Assembly (NCBI GenBank): GCA_035308905.1
Contig: DATGFS010000031.1
Location: forward strand, 56,173-120,172
Reading direction: 5' to 3'
DNA from: a bacterium
GTDB lineage: Bacteria > Sysuimicrobiota > Sysuimicrobiia > Sysuimicrobiales > Segetimicrobiaceae
Length of the DNA: 64,000 nt
The notes beneath the pieces were generated by a model, which was not told where the DNA came from, ran no database searches, and worked only from the letters and a program-made list of their open reading frames with translations. Position 1 is the first letter of the stretch. Every line of letters begins with the position of its first letter. The position numbers and the translations under genes were made by a program. Shown here piece after piece: positions 53,171 through 63,217 of the stretch.

Positions 53171-56100
53171 ATAAGGATCAACCGCCAACCTTCACGCTCG
53201 ACGATCTGGAAGAACCCATTCGGGCGGAACTTTTCAGCCTGGAGCGGCTGGAACAGCACGCGGAGAGTCTCGCGGCGGCGCAGACTGTCACGAACGACAC
53301 GGACCGGGGCCGTCCGCTGACCCCGCGGGTGGCAGAGAACGGCCGCGTGCTGCTGGACTCGTATCGGGTGATTGCGCCGGCGATCCGGGACGAGTATGCG
53401 GTCGTGCCCGCGGCTGAATGGCTGGTCGATAACTTCCACATCGTCGACCAGCAACTCCGGGAGATCGCAGACGATCTGCCCGCCGGCTACTACCGCGAAC
53501 TTCCGAAGCTCGCCTCGGGGCCCCTGCGCGGGTATCCGCGCGTGTATGGTCTGGCCTGGGCCTTTGTGGCGCACACGGACAGCCGTTTCGATCCGGACAC
53601 GTTGCGCCGCTTTGTGACGGCGTACCAGCGGGTACAACCGCTCACCATCGGCGAGCTGTGGGCCGTGGCCATCAGCCTCCGCGTGGTGCTCGTCGAGAAC
53701 CTGCGAAGGCTGGCCGAGCGCATCGTGCGGAACCGCACCGCGCGCCAGGACGTCGACATGCTAATTGACAGCGTGATCGGCGCAAACGGGCACGCTCCGA
53801 TCTCACCGGACGCGGCCCTCCGCCGCGCCGAAGGAACGCCGCTCGGCACGGCCTTTATCGTACAGCTGGTCCAGCGTCTGCGGGATCTCGGCCCGAAGGT
53901 GGATGTTGTCCAGCGCTGGCTCGACCAGCGGGTGGCGGCGCTGGGGACGACGGCCGACGACATTGTCCGGACCGGGCACCAGGCACAGGCTGCGATGACC
54001 GTCACGGTACGGAACATCATCACCAGCATGCGTTTGATGACGGACTTTGATTGGGCCGAATTCTTCGAGAGCGTCAGCCTGGCGGACGAAATACTTCGGC
54101 ACGAAACCAACTTCGCCCAGATGGATTTCGCCACGCGGGATTCGTACCGCCATGCGATCGAGGACCTCTCGCGAGGATCGCGGCATTCGGAAATCGAGGT
54201 CGTGAGACGTGTGGTGGGCCGAATCACACGGGCCCTCCCAGAGCCGTCCGGCGACGGCCCGCCGCGCGAGGACCGCGCCGATGCGGGTTATTACCTGATT
54301 GCCGGGGGACGCCCGGCGCTGGAGCGCGAGCTCGGTTACCGCCTCGTCTGGCGAGACCGGCTCCTGCGCCTCTATTTGCGAAGCGCGGTGCCGGGCTACC
54401 TCGGGTCGATTACCCTCCTTACCGCCCTGATCGTGCTGCTGCCGCTGCTGTACGAACGGAACGCGGGAATCGCCGCGTGGGGGCTCTTGCTGCTCGGCCT
54501 CCTCGCCGTCGTGCCGGCTTCCGACCTGGCGATCGCGCTCATCAACCGGGCCGTGACCCACTCACTCAAGCCGCACGTGCTGCCGCGGCGGGAGCTGCGC
54601 GACGGAGTCACGCGGGAACTGCGAACGATGGTCGTCGTGCCCGCGCTGCTCACGGCCCAACATCAGGTGGAACAGCTGGTGGAGCGGCTGGAGGTCCACT
54701 ACCTGGCGAACCCGGACGAGGAACTGCGCTTTGCGCTGCTCACCGACTGGCTGGACGCGCCGGCCGAGAGCCTCTCCGGTGACGACGAACTCCTGGCCGT
54801 CGCGGTGGACGGCGTCGTGAAGCTCAACACACTCTACGGTCCCGCGTCTGACGGCGGAGAGCGCTTCCTGCTGTTTCATCGGAAGCGTGTCTGGAACGAG
54901 CGCGAGGGTACGTGGATGGGGTGGGAGCGCAAGCGAGGGAAGCTGCGCGAACTGAACCGGGTGCTTCGGGGCGGCGCGAACACGACGTTTCTGCCGGTCG
55001 GCGGACGCCCGGTGCACGCCCCGTCGGGTGTTCGGTACGTCATCACCCTCGACACGGACACGCGTCTGCCGCGAGGCGCGGCGCGTCGTTTAATCGGGAC
55101 CATGGCGCATCCACTCAATCAGCCGAGCTTCAGCCCGTCCGCCGGGCGCGTCGTGGAAGGCTATGGGATCGTGCAGCCGCGCATCAACCCATCGCTCCCG
55201 GCCGACCACGAGGGATCGCTGTTCCAGACCATCTTCTCGGGCCCGCGCGGCATGGATCCGTATGCTTCCGCGACGTCGGACGTCTACCAAGATTTGTTCG
55301 GAGAAGGCTCGTACACCGGCAAGGGAATCTACGACGTCGATGCGTTTGAGACGGCCTTGGCGGGCAAGATGCCGGATAATGCGCTGCTGAGCCACGATCT
55401 CTTCGAAGGTATCTTCGCGCGGGTTGCGCTGGCGTCAGACATCGAGCTGTTCGACGAGTTTCCTTCGCACTACGAAGCGGCGGCGGCCCGGCAGCATCGC
55501 TGGGTGCGCGGCGATTGGCAGCTGCTGCCGTGGGTCTTCGGACGGAGGCGCGCAACGTCGGGAGAGCGGCGCGCGGTCGCGATTCCCGCGATCGGCCGCT
55601 GGAAGATGATCGACAATCTGCGGCGCTCGTTGTCCGCTCCGGCGGCATTTTTCACGTTGGCCGCCGCCTGGCTGCTGCCGTCGGCCGCGGCCTGGGTGTG
55701 GACGGCGTTCATCTTGGCGACGATCGCGATCCCCGCGCTGCTGGCCTTCGTCATCGGATTCACGCCCCCTCGTCGAGGTATTTCCAGGCGCACCTATGTT
55801 CGCGCCGCCCTCACCGACCTTTCGGTCGGCGCGTCCCAGATCGGGCTTACGGTAACGCTGTTGGCGTCTCAGACATGGCTGATGTTGGACGCGATTCTGC
55901 GCACGGTGGGGCGTATGTTGATCACCCGCCGGCGTCTCTTGGAGTGGGTGACTGCGACGCAGACCGGGTCTGGGGGCGATCCGGCGCTCTCCGGAATCTA
56001 TGCGCGCATGGCCGGCGGCGTGGTGCTTGCGCTGGCGGTGCCGGCGGCGGTGGCTGTTGAACGGCGCGCGGAGCCGGCCGCGGCGCTTCCGTTCATCGTG

Positions 56101-59100
56101 CTTTGGATCGCGGCACCCGCGGTCGCACGGTGGATCAGCCTGCCGCCGAGGCGCACCCGGGTCGAGCCGCTCTCCGAGACGAACGCTCGAGGGCTTCGAG
56201 TGATTGCGCGCCGGACGTGGCGTTTCTTCGAAGTATTCGTGACTCCGGCGGACCACGCGCTGCCTCCCGATAATTTCCAGGAGAATCCGAAGCCGGTCGT
56301 GGCCCATCGAACATCGCCGACGAACATGGGGCTGTATCTCCTGTCCACGTTGGCGGCGCGCGACCTGGGCTGGCTGGGTACGGCGGACGCCGTTGCGCGA
56401 CTGGAAGGCACTCTCGAGACCATGAGCCGGCTCGAATCGTTTCGCGGGCACTTCTACAATTGGTACGACACGCGTGAACTTCGTCCGCTCGATCCCAAGT
56501 ATGTCTCCTCAGTGGACAGCGGCAACCTTGCCGCACATCTCCTCGCCCTCGGGAACGGTTGCCGGGAACTGGTCCGGCATTCCTTTCTCGGACAGCGCGC
56601 GTTCGCCGGCCTGAACGACACGATTGCGCTCTTGCGCGAAGCGCTCGGCGGGGTTGCGGAGACGTCGCGCACGCATATCGTCACCCGGAAGCAGCTCAGT
56701 AATGCGATCGACGCGCTGGTCAACTCGCTGCAGCCGATGCCGGTCACTCCCGTCGAGTGGGCGGCGCGGTTCATCGAGCTAAGGACGCGTGCGCACACCA
56801 TCGCCGACATCGCTCACGCCCTCGCTCAGGAACGCGGAGACGCTCCCGACTCCACGTTCTGCGCGTGGGCGGATGCCGTCGCGGCATGCGTCGAAAGTCA
56901 CACGCGGGACGCGGCGATGTTTGTTCCGTGGATCCGGCTGGATTCCGGCGAGAGTACCGCAATGACCGCACGTTCTCTGCGGCGATCGCCGGACTGGGCA
57001 TCGATCGAGTCGTTGTTTCACCCGCTCCCTGCGCTCGCGGACATTCCGGAACGCTTCGACGGAGCATTGCGGGAACTTGCCGCATTCCGCGCAGGCCTGC
57101 TCGACCAGGCATCCGCGGCCGCCGACACCTTGGGATATGTCGACGCCCTGGCAGACGCCGTCCGGCGCTCAGCCGACGATGCGGCCGCGCTCGTTCGCCG
57201 CCTGACCGCGATTACAGAGCGGGCGGAGACCATGTTCCGGAAAATGGACTTCAGCTTTCTGTTCGATCATACGCGCCGGCTTGTGTCCATCGGGTATCGG
57301 GTCACGGACGGCGCCCTGGACGCCAACTGTTACGACCTGCTTGCGTCCGAGGCGCGCCTCACGAGCTTCATCGCCATCGCCAAGGGCGATATCCCGTCGT
57401 CGCACTGGTTTCGTCTCGGCCGGGCGCTCACGCCGGTGGGCCACGGGTCCGCGCTCATCTCGTGGTCGGGCTCCATGTTCGAGTACCTCATGCCGCTGCT
57501 CGTGATGATGTCGCCGTCCGGCAGCCTGCTGAGCCAAACGTGCGAACTGGCGGTGCGGCGGCACATTGCCTACGGCGCAGAGCGCCGCGTGCCCTGGGGC
57601 ATCTCGGAGTCGGCGTACAACGCGCGGGACTTGAACCTCGAGTACCAATACACCAGCTTTGGGGTGCCGGACTTAGGGCTCAAGCGCGGACTCGGTGAGG
57701 ATCTGGTGATCGCACCATACGCGACCGCGCTCGCGTCCATGATCGATCCCAGCCAGGCGGCGCAGAACTTTGAGCGGATTGCCAAGGCCGGTGGAACGGG
57801 GGCGTATGGATTTTACGAAGCGCTCGATTACACGCGGACGCGGGTGCCCGAAGGGGGACATGTCGCGATCGTGCGCGCGTACCTGGCGCACCATCAGGGC
57901 ATGTCGGTGGTCGCGCTCGCCAACGTGCTCAACGATGGGGCCATGCGCACCCGATTCCACGCGGACCCGATCGTGCAGGCGACCGAGCTGCTCCTGCAGG
58001 AGCGTACGCCGCGCGACGTGCTGGTCGCCCGGCCTCGCGCGGAAGACGTCCCCGCGGCGGCGCACGCCGGGACGCACGCGGTGCCGGTCGTGCGCCGATT
58101 CACGACCCCGTACGACGCGGTGCCCCGGACACATCTCCTGTCAAACGGACGCTACGGGGTGATGATCACGGCGGCCGGCTCGGGGTCAAGCCGCTGGCGC
58201 GATCTCGCGATCACGCGCTGGCGCGAAGACGCCACGCGAGACTGCTGGGGTACCTACATCTTTTTGCGCGATGCGCAGACGGGTCAGTCTTGGTCGGCGG
58301 GCTACCAACCCAGCGGCGCCGTCCCGGATGCCTACGAAGCCCGGTTCACCGAAGACCGCGCCGAAATCACCCGGCGGGATGGCGCGCTGGCCACGACGCT
58401 CGAGGTGCTGGTGTCGGACGAGGACGATGCGGAAGTGCGCCGCGTATCGATCACCAATCTCGGCGCGCGCACACGTGAAGTTCAAATCACGTCATATGCG
58501 GAGCTTGCGCTGGCGCCGCAGGCCGCCGATGTGGCGCACCCCGCGTTTTCCAACTTGTTTGTGGAGACGGAGTTCGTGCCGGCCGTGGACGCGCTCCTGG
58601 CGACGCGCCGCCGGCAACACGAGAACGATCCCGAGGTCTGGGTCGCGCACGTGGCGGTGGCGGACGGCGACTCCATCGGAGACCTGCAGTGCGAAACGGA
58701 TCGCGTCAGATTTCTCGGACGCGGGCATCACGTACGCGCGCCCGTCTCCATTATCGACGGGCGGCCTCTTTCGAACACCGTCGGTGCCGTCCTCGACCCT
58801 GTGATGAGCCTGCGGCGGACGGTGCGTATCCGGCCGGGCACGACCGCGCGCGTGGTGTTCTCCACAATCGTCGCGCCGGCCCGCGACCAGGTGCTGGCGC
58901 TGGCGGACAAGTACCGGGATGCGGGCACGTTCGAACGCACGCTGACGCTGGCCTGGACACAGGCGCAGGTACAGCTGAATCATCTGGGGATCGCGCCTGA
59001 CGAAGCGCATTTGTTCCAGCGGTTGGCCAATGCCGTCCTGTACTCGGATCCTGCGTTGCGGCCGTCCTCCGAGGTGCTGAGCCGCGGCGCGTTCGAGCGC

Positions 59101-61965
59101 TCTGCGCTGTGGTCACACGGGATTTCAGGCGATCTGCCCATCGTGCTGGTTCGCATCGACGAGGCGGAGGACGTCGGCATCATCAGGCAATTGCTGCGGG
59201 CGTATGAATACTGGCGTCTGAAGCAGTTGTCCGTCGACCTGGTCATTCTCAATGAGAAACCGCCGTCGTATGAACAAGAGCTGCAGGGGATCTTGAATGG
59301 GCTGGTGCGCGCGCGGCGGCAGGGCATGGCATCGGATCCGAGCGGCATCCACGGGGACATCTTTCTCCTGAGGGGAGACCTGCTGACGGCGCAGGACCGC
59401 GCGTTGTTGCAAACGGCGGCCCGCGCGGTGCTGCTCAGCCGGCACGGCTCACTGGCCGAGCAAGTGCTCCGGTCGCAGCGCGCCGAAGCCGCGGCGCCGC
59501 CCGTGTCGCGCCCGCGCCGCCCGGGCAACGGGGCGGATGTACCGCTGAACGTCCCCGAGCTCGAACTCTTCAACGGCCTCGGCGGCTTTGCCGACGGCGG
59601 CCGGGAATATGTGATCGTCCTCGGGGAAGGGCTGCGCACGCCGGCGCCGTGGGTCAATGTGATTGCGAACCCCACGTTCGGGTTTCTCGTTTCGGAGTCC
59701 GGCTCGGGTTATACGTGGGCGCTCAACAGCCATGAGAATCAACTTACGCCCTGGTCAAACGACCAGGTCACCGATCCACCCGGTGAGGCGCTGTACATTC
59801 GCGACGAGGACACCGGCGAAGTCTGGAGCCCGACAGCGCTGCCGGTTCGGGATGAATCGTCACCGTATGTGGCGCGGCACGGCCAAGGCTACAGCCGGTT
59901 TCAGCATGGCTCGCGCGGGATTTTGACGGACTTGCTGCAGTACGTGCCGGTGCAAGACCCGATCAAGATCTCCCGTCTCGTCCTCGAGAATCGTTCGGGG
60001 CGTGCCCGCCGCCTCTCCGTGACCGGATACGCGGAGTGGGTGCTCGGGAATTCGCGCAGTGCGACCGCTCCGTATGTTGTCACCGAAGTGGATGCGCAAA
60101 CAGGCGCGCTGTGTGCGCGAAGCGCATGGAGCGGCGAGTTCGGCGGACGCGTCGCGTTTGCCGATCTCGGAGGGCGCCAGATGTCTTGGTCGGGCGACCG
60201 CACGGCGTTTCTGGGCCGGAATGGCGTGCCCGAGCGGCCGGCGGCACTGGAGCACGGCGGACCGCTGTCCGGGGGGGCGGGCGCGGGTCTCGATCCGTGC
60301 GCGGCCCTGCAAACGCAGCTTGAATTGCGTCCCGGCGAGCGCGCCGAAATTGTCTTCTTCCTCGGTCAGGGGGAAAGCCAGAAAGAGGCGCGGGAGTTGA
60401 TCACTCGTTATCGCGCCGCGGATCTCGACGAGGTCCTGCGAGACGTCACCCGGCGATGGGACGACGTGCTCGGGACCGTCCGGATTGCCACCCCCGAGCG
60501 GTCAATGGATATCCTGGTGAACCGCTGGCTGCTCTACCAGACGCTGTCCTCTCGAGTGTGGGGACGCGCGGGATTCTATCAGGCGAGCGGCGCCTATGGC
60601 TTCCGCGATCAACTGCAGGATGTGACTGGGCTGGCTGTCGCGACACGCGATGTTGCCCGTCAGCATCTTTTGCGTGCCGCCGCGCGCCAGTTCACGCAGG
60701 GCGACGTTCAACACTGGTGGCACCCACCGTCGGGACGCGGAGTGCGCACGCGCATTTCGGACGACCTGCTGTGGCTTCCCTATGCCGTCTTGCAATTCAT
60801 CGAGGTGGCGGGCGATCACGGCGTGCTCGATGAAATCGTGCCGTTCCTGGAGGGCGACGCGCTCGCGCAGGGGCAGAACGAATCGTACTTCCAACCCCGG
60901 GTCTCGGACACGACCGGTACGCTCTTTGAACACTGCGCGCGCGCGCTCGATCGGAGCCTCGCGGTGGGAAGCCATGGGCTCCCGCTGATCGGGACGGGCG
61001 ATTGGAACGACAGCTTGAACCGCGTCGGGCCGCAGGGCAAGGGAGAGAGCGTGTGGCTGGGGTGGTTTCTGCATACGCTCCTATGGGAGTTTGCCAAGAT
61101 TGCCGATGCGCGGGGCGAGCACCGGCGCGCGGAGAGCTGGCGGCTGCACGTCAGCGCGCTCAAGGCCGCGCTCGAACGGCACGGATGGGACGGCGAATGG
61201 TATCGCCGCGCGTATTTCGACGACGGCACACCGCTGGGCTCCGCCACAAACACGGAGTGCCGGATTGACTCCATTGCGCAATCCTGGGGCGTCATCAGCG
61301 GCGCCGCCGAGCCGGGCCGCGGAGCACGCGCGATGGCCGCGGTGGATCAGATCCTCGTGCGGCGTCCGGAGGGGCTGGTGCTGTTGCTCACGCCGCCCTT
61401 TAACCGGGCGGCGCACGACCCGGGCTACATCAGCGGGTATGTGCCCGGCATCCGTGAAAACGGCGGGCAATACACGCACGCGGCCGCGTGGACCGTGCTG
61501 GCCTTTGCCGCACTGGGCGACGGAGACAAGGCGGCTGAGTTGTTCGGCATGTTGAACCCGATTAATCGGGCCGTCTCGCGCGCGACCGTGCAACGGTACA
61601 AAGTGGAGCCCTACGCGGTGGCCGCCGATGTGTATTCCGAGCCCCCGCATGTGGGGCGCGGCGGCTGGACCTGGTATACCGGATCAGCCGCATGGCTCTA
61701 CCGTGCGGCGACGGAGTGGATGCTGGGCTTTCGCGTGCGCGGAACGACGTTCTCAATCGATCCCTGCATCCCGCGAATCTGGCCGGGGTACTCGATCCGT
61801 TTTCGGTATCATTCCGCCATCTACGACGTCCAGGTGGAAAACCCATCCGGCGTGTGCCGGGGTGTCATTCTGGCTGAACTAGATGGCAGGCGCCTGGAGG
61901 GTTCGGCAACCATCCCGCTTGCCGACGATGACGTGGAACATCACGTCCGCGTTGTGTTGGGATGA
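53167..61965 (+). CDS. Cyclic beta-1,2-glucan synthase-like protein (NdvB/ChvB, GT84-GH94)
   Basis: A 2,932-residue multidomain inner-membrane enzyme, close to the length of NdvB/ChvB. Order: N-terminal helical domain; membrane helices near 409-460; glycosyltransferase 84 domain with ITLDTDTRLP (about 626-635), HDLFEG and RQHRWVRGDWQLL (QxxRW-like); further helices near 825-990; a GH94 phosphorylase-like tandem half (around 1100-1600), then a beta-sandwich and catalytic-type (alpha/alpha)6 barrel with YGFRDQLQD near 2476 and GTGDWND at 2609-2615 carrying the acid Asp. It should polymerise UDP-glucose into beta-1,2 chains and cyclise them. ATG 53167 is chosen as first Met after the promoter. 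No NdvA-type exporter is adjacent. Confidence 0.92.
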   Translation: MNKDQPPTFTLDDLEEPIRAELFSLERLEQHAESLAAAQTVTNDTDRGRPLTPRVAENGRVLLDSYRVIAPAIRDEYAVVPAAEWLVDNFHIVDQQLREIADDLPAGYYRELPKLASGPLRGYPRVYGLAWAFVAHTDSRFDPDTLRRFVTAYQRVQPLTIGELWAVAISLRVVLVENLRRLAERIVRNRTARQDVDMLIDSVIGANGHAPISPDAALRRAEGTPLGTAFIVQLVQRLRDLGPKVDVVQRWLDQRVAALGTTADDIVRTGHQAQAAMTVTVRNIITSMRLMTDFDWAEFFESVSLADEILRHETNFAQMDFATRDSYRHAIEDLSRGSRHSEIEVVRRVVGRITRALPEPSGDGPPREDRADAGYYLIAGGRPALERELGYRLVWRDRLLRLYLRSAVPGYLGSITLLTALIVLLPLLYERNAGIAAWGLLLLGLLAVVPASDLAIALINRAVTHSLKPHVLPRRELRDGVTRELRTMVVVPALLTAQHQVEQLVERLEVHYLANPDEELRFALLTDWLDAPAESLSGDDELLAVAVDGVVKLNTLYGPASDGGERFLLFHRKRVWNEREGTWMGWERKRGKLRELNRVLRGGANTTFLPVGGRPVHAPSGVRYVITLDTDTRLPRGAARRLIGTMAHPLNQPSFSPSAGRVVEGYGIVQPRINPSLPADHEGSLFQTIFSGPRGMDPYASATSDVYQDLFGEGSYTGKGIYDVDAFETALAGKMPDNALLSHDLFEGIFARVALASDIELFDEFPSHYEAAAARQHRWVRGDWQLLPWVFGRRRATSGERRAVAIPAIGRWKMIDNLRRSLSAPAAFFTLAAAWLLPSAAAWVWTAFILATIAIPALLAFVIGFTPPRRGISRRTYVRAALTDLSVGASQIGLTVTLLASQTWLMLDAILRTVGRMLITRRRLLEWVTATQTGSGGDPALSGIYARMAGGVVLALAVPAAVAVERRAEPAAALPFIVLWIAAPAVARWISLPPRRTRVEPLSETNARGLRVIARRTWRFFEVFVTPADHALPPDNFQENPKPVVAHRTSPTNMGLYLLSTLAARDLGWLGTADAVARLEGTLETMSRLESFRGHFYNWYDTRELRPLDPKYVSSVDSGNLAAHLLALGNGCRELVRHSFLGQRAFAGLNDTIALLREALGGVAETSRTHIVTRKQLSNAIDALVNSLQPMPVTPVEWAARFIELRTRAHTIADIAHALAQERGDAPDSTFCAWADAVAACVESHTRDAAMFVPWIRLDSGESTAMTARSLRRSPDWASIESLFHPLPALADIPERFDGALRELAAFRAGLLDQASAAADTLGYVDALADAVRRSADDAAALVRRLTAITERAETMFRKMDFSFLFDHTRRLVSIGYRVTDGALDANCYDLLASEARLTSFIAIAKGDIPSSHWFRLGRALTPVGHGSALISWSGSMFEYLMPLLVMMSPSGSLLSQTCELAVRRHIAYGAERRVPWGISESAYNARDLNLEYQYTSFGVPDLGLKRGLGEDLVIAPYATALASMIDPSQAAQNFERIAKAGGTGAYGFYEALDYTRTRVPEGGHVAIVRAYLAHHQGMSVVALANVLNDGAMRTRFHADPIVQATELLLQERTPRDVLVARPRAEDVPAAAHAGTHAVPVVRRFTTPYDAVPRTHLLSNGRYGVMITAAGSGSSRWRDLAITRWREDATRDCWGTYIFLRDAQTGQSWSAGYQPSGAVPDAYEARFTEDRAEITRRDGALATTLEVLVSDEDDAEVRRVSITNLGARTREVQITSYAELALAPQAADVAHPAFSNLFVETEFVPAVDALLATRRRQHENDPEVWVAHVAVADGDSIGDLQCETDRVRFLGRGHHVRAPVSIIDGRPLSNTVGAVLDPVMSLRRTVRIRPGTTARVVFSTIVAPARDQVLALADKYRDAGTFERTLTLAWTQAQVQLNHLGIAPDEAHLFQRLANAVLYSDPALRPSSEVLSRGAFERSALWSHGISGDLPIVLVRIDEAEDVGIIRQLLRAYEYWRLKQLSVDLVILNEKPPSYEQELQGILNGLVRARRQGMASDPSGIHGDIFLLRGDLLTAQDRALLQTAARAVLLSRHGSLAEQVLRSQRAEAAAPPVSRPRRPGNGADVPLNVPELELFNGLGGFADGGREYVIVLGEGLRTPAPWVNVIANPTFGFLVSESGSGYTWALNSHENQLTPWSNDQVTDPPGEALYIRDEDTGEVWSPTALPVRDESSPYVARHGQGYSRFQHGSRGILTDLLQYVPVQDPIKISRLVLENRSGRARRLSVTGYAEWVLGNSRSATAPYVVTEVDAQTGALCARSAWSGEFGGRVAFADLGGRQMSWSGDRTAFLGRNGVPERPAALEHGGPLSGGAGAGLDPCAALQTQLELRPGERAEIVFFLGQGESQKEARELITRYRAADLDEVLRDVTRRWDDVLGTVRIATPERSMDILVNRWLLYQTLSSRVWGRAGFYQASGAYGFRDQLQDVTGLAVATRDVARQHLLRAAARQFTQGDVQHWWHPPSGRGVRTRISDDLLWLPYAVLQFIEVAGDHGVLDEIVPFLEGDALAQGQNESYFQPRVSDTTGTLFEHCARALDRSLAVGSHGLPLIGTGDWNDSLNRVGPQGKGESVWLGWFLHTLLWEFAKIADARGEHRRAESWRLHVSALKAALERHGWDGEWYRRAYFDDGTPLGSATNTECRIDSIAQSWGVISGAAEPGRGARAMAAVDQILVRRPEGLVLLLTPPFNRAAHDPGYISGYVPGIRENGGQYTHAAAWTVLAFAALGDGDKAAELFGMLNPINRAVSRATVQRYKVEPYAVAADVYSEPPHVGRGGWTWYTGSAAWLYRAATEWMLGFRVRGTTFSIDPCIPRIWPGYSIRFRYHSAIYDVQVENPSGVCRGVILAELDGRRLEGSATIPLADDDVEHHVRVVLG

Positions 61966-62028
61966 GTTTCAGCAGACCCGCCCGAATGAGCTGCCTTAAA
62001 CAGGGTAGGGCTTGGGGGGGGATTGCGC

Positions 62029-62463
62029 GTGAGCACGCCAGAGGAGCGAATTCGGAAGAAGGGCGAAGAGCTGGATGAGCGGGCGAAGAAGGGGCAAGTA
62101 CAGGGAGGCATATCAATGAAACCAGAAGCTGGAGGGAAGGTTAAGTTTGGAATTTGGGGCCTTATTTGTGGGGCGGTTATCACAATGATCATCGGCTTTG
62201 CGTGGGGTGGTTGGACAACCGGGGGCACTGGCCGACAGAGAACCGAAGAGGCGGTCTTGGCGACTCGGGCGGCGATCTGCGTCGCCCAATTCATAAAGGA
62301 CCCGAACTATAAAGAGAAACTTAAAGAACTAAAGGCGTTAGATTCCTATGAGAGAAGTGCCTTCATTGAAAAAGGGGGCTGGGACAAAATGCCCGGGGAA
62401 CAAAAGCCAAGCTTTGATGTAAGCCGAGCCTGCGCCGACGGGCTTGAATATCTTACGAAATAG
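62029..62463 (+). CDS. Small single-pass membrane protein of unknown function
   Basis: A protein of about 144 residues with one membrane helix (FGIWGLICGAVITMIIGFAW) and a C-terminal soluble part with two cysteines. GTG 62029 follows a G-rich site; ATG 62116 has a better site (GGGAGG seven bases away) and would give a 115-residue protein that begins just before the helix. The charged upstream segment EERIRKKGEELDERAKKG looks coding. Codon use in the core is notably AT-richer than in neighbouring genes. No family recognised. Confidence 0.6.
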   Translation: MSTPEERIRKKGEELDERAKKGQVQGGISMKPEAGGKVKFGIWGLICGAVITMIIGFAWGGWTTGGTGRQRTEEAVLATRAAICVAQFIKDPNYKEKLKELKALDSYERSAFIEKGGWDKMPGEQKPSFDVSRACADGLEYLTK

Positions 62464-62508
62464 GCTAGTAGGATAATCACGGTCTAGGCAAGGGCAAGCG
62501 GGGTGCCG

Positions 62509-62958
62509 ATGGACATTCAGCAGATCCTGACGAGACTCCCTCAGCGTTATCCATTCTTGCTCGTTGATCGCATCTTGGAGATCATACCGGGCGAACGCAT
62601 CGTCGGGTTCAAGAACGTCGCAATCGACGAGCCGTTCTTCGCGGGTCACTTCCCTGGGAATCCGGTGATGCCCGGGGGCCTCGTCGTCGAGGCGATGGTT
62701 CAAGTTGCGGCGATCCTCGTGTCATTTCGCCCCGACATCGAGGACCGTCTGATCTACCTTGCGAATCTCGAACGTGTACGGTTTCGCCGAGCGGTGCGCC
62801 CCGGTGACCGGCTCATCACGACCGTGGTTGCACTGAGGGGAAAGGGTCCGTTCGGAAAGGCGCAAGTGACCGCCACGGTGGAGGGCATGGTCGTGGCCGA
62901 GGGGATCGTGACCTACGGGTTGGTTACGGTCGATAGGGCGACACCCGCCAATCGGTAG
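62509..62958 (+). CDS. fabZ: 3-hydroxyacyl-ACP dehydratase FabZ
   Basis: A 149-residue hot-dog-fold dehydratase of type II fatty acid synthesis, removing water from 3-hydroxyacyl-ACP. The active-site block is complete: HFPGNPVMPGGLVVEAMVQ with catalytic His47 and Glu61, 14 residues apart as usual. The opening DIQQILTRLPQRYPFLLVDRI is diagnostic. ATG 62509 is favoured; GTG 62503 is in frame. It stands alone, convergent with rpoZ, rather than in an fab or lpx cluster. Confidence 0.94.
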   Translation: MDIQQILTRLPQRYPFLLVDRILEIIPGERIVGFKNVAIDEPFFAGHFPGNPVMPGGLVVEAMVQVAAILVSFRPDIEDRLIYLANLERVRFRRAVRPGDRLITTVVALRGKGPFGKAQVTATVEGMVVAEGIVTYGLVTVDRATPANR

Positions 62959-62970
62959 TCTCTTGTCTGG

Positions 62971-63216
62971 CTAAACCACCGGCGAGACCTCTATTGCCTC
63001 CGGATCCTTCGGCGCAACGGCCGTCTTTCGTAATTCGACGTGAAGCTTCCCCAACGCGAGCTCTTCCATCGCGATGAGCACAGGATTGCGCATGGTTGTC
63101 TCGATGGCGGGCAGATCTCCCGCAATCAACTGCTGTGCCCGAGCGGCCACGACATTCACGAGGGCGTAGGGCGATGAAACCTTCGCCAGGAGTTCCTCAA
63201 GCGGGCGTGTGCGCAT
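62971..63216 (-). CDS. rpoZ: RNA polymerase omega subunit
   Basis: An 81-residue omega subunit, which helps assemble and stabilise beta-prime. The conserved SPYALVNVVAARAQQLIAG segment and the following NPVLIAMEELALGKL match RpoZ. Start ATG 63216 overlaps nothing but lies one base after the sufB stop, so it is co-transcribed with sufB. More usually rpoZ follows gmk; the present link to an iron-sulfur assembly operon is unusual. Confidence 0.88.
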   Translation of the reverse strand: MRTRPLEELLAKVSSPYALVNVVAARAQQLIAGDLPAIETTMRNPVLIAMEELALGKLHVELRKTAVAPKDPEAIEVSPVV

Positions 63217-63217
63217 T

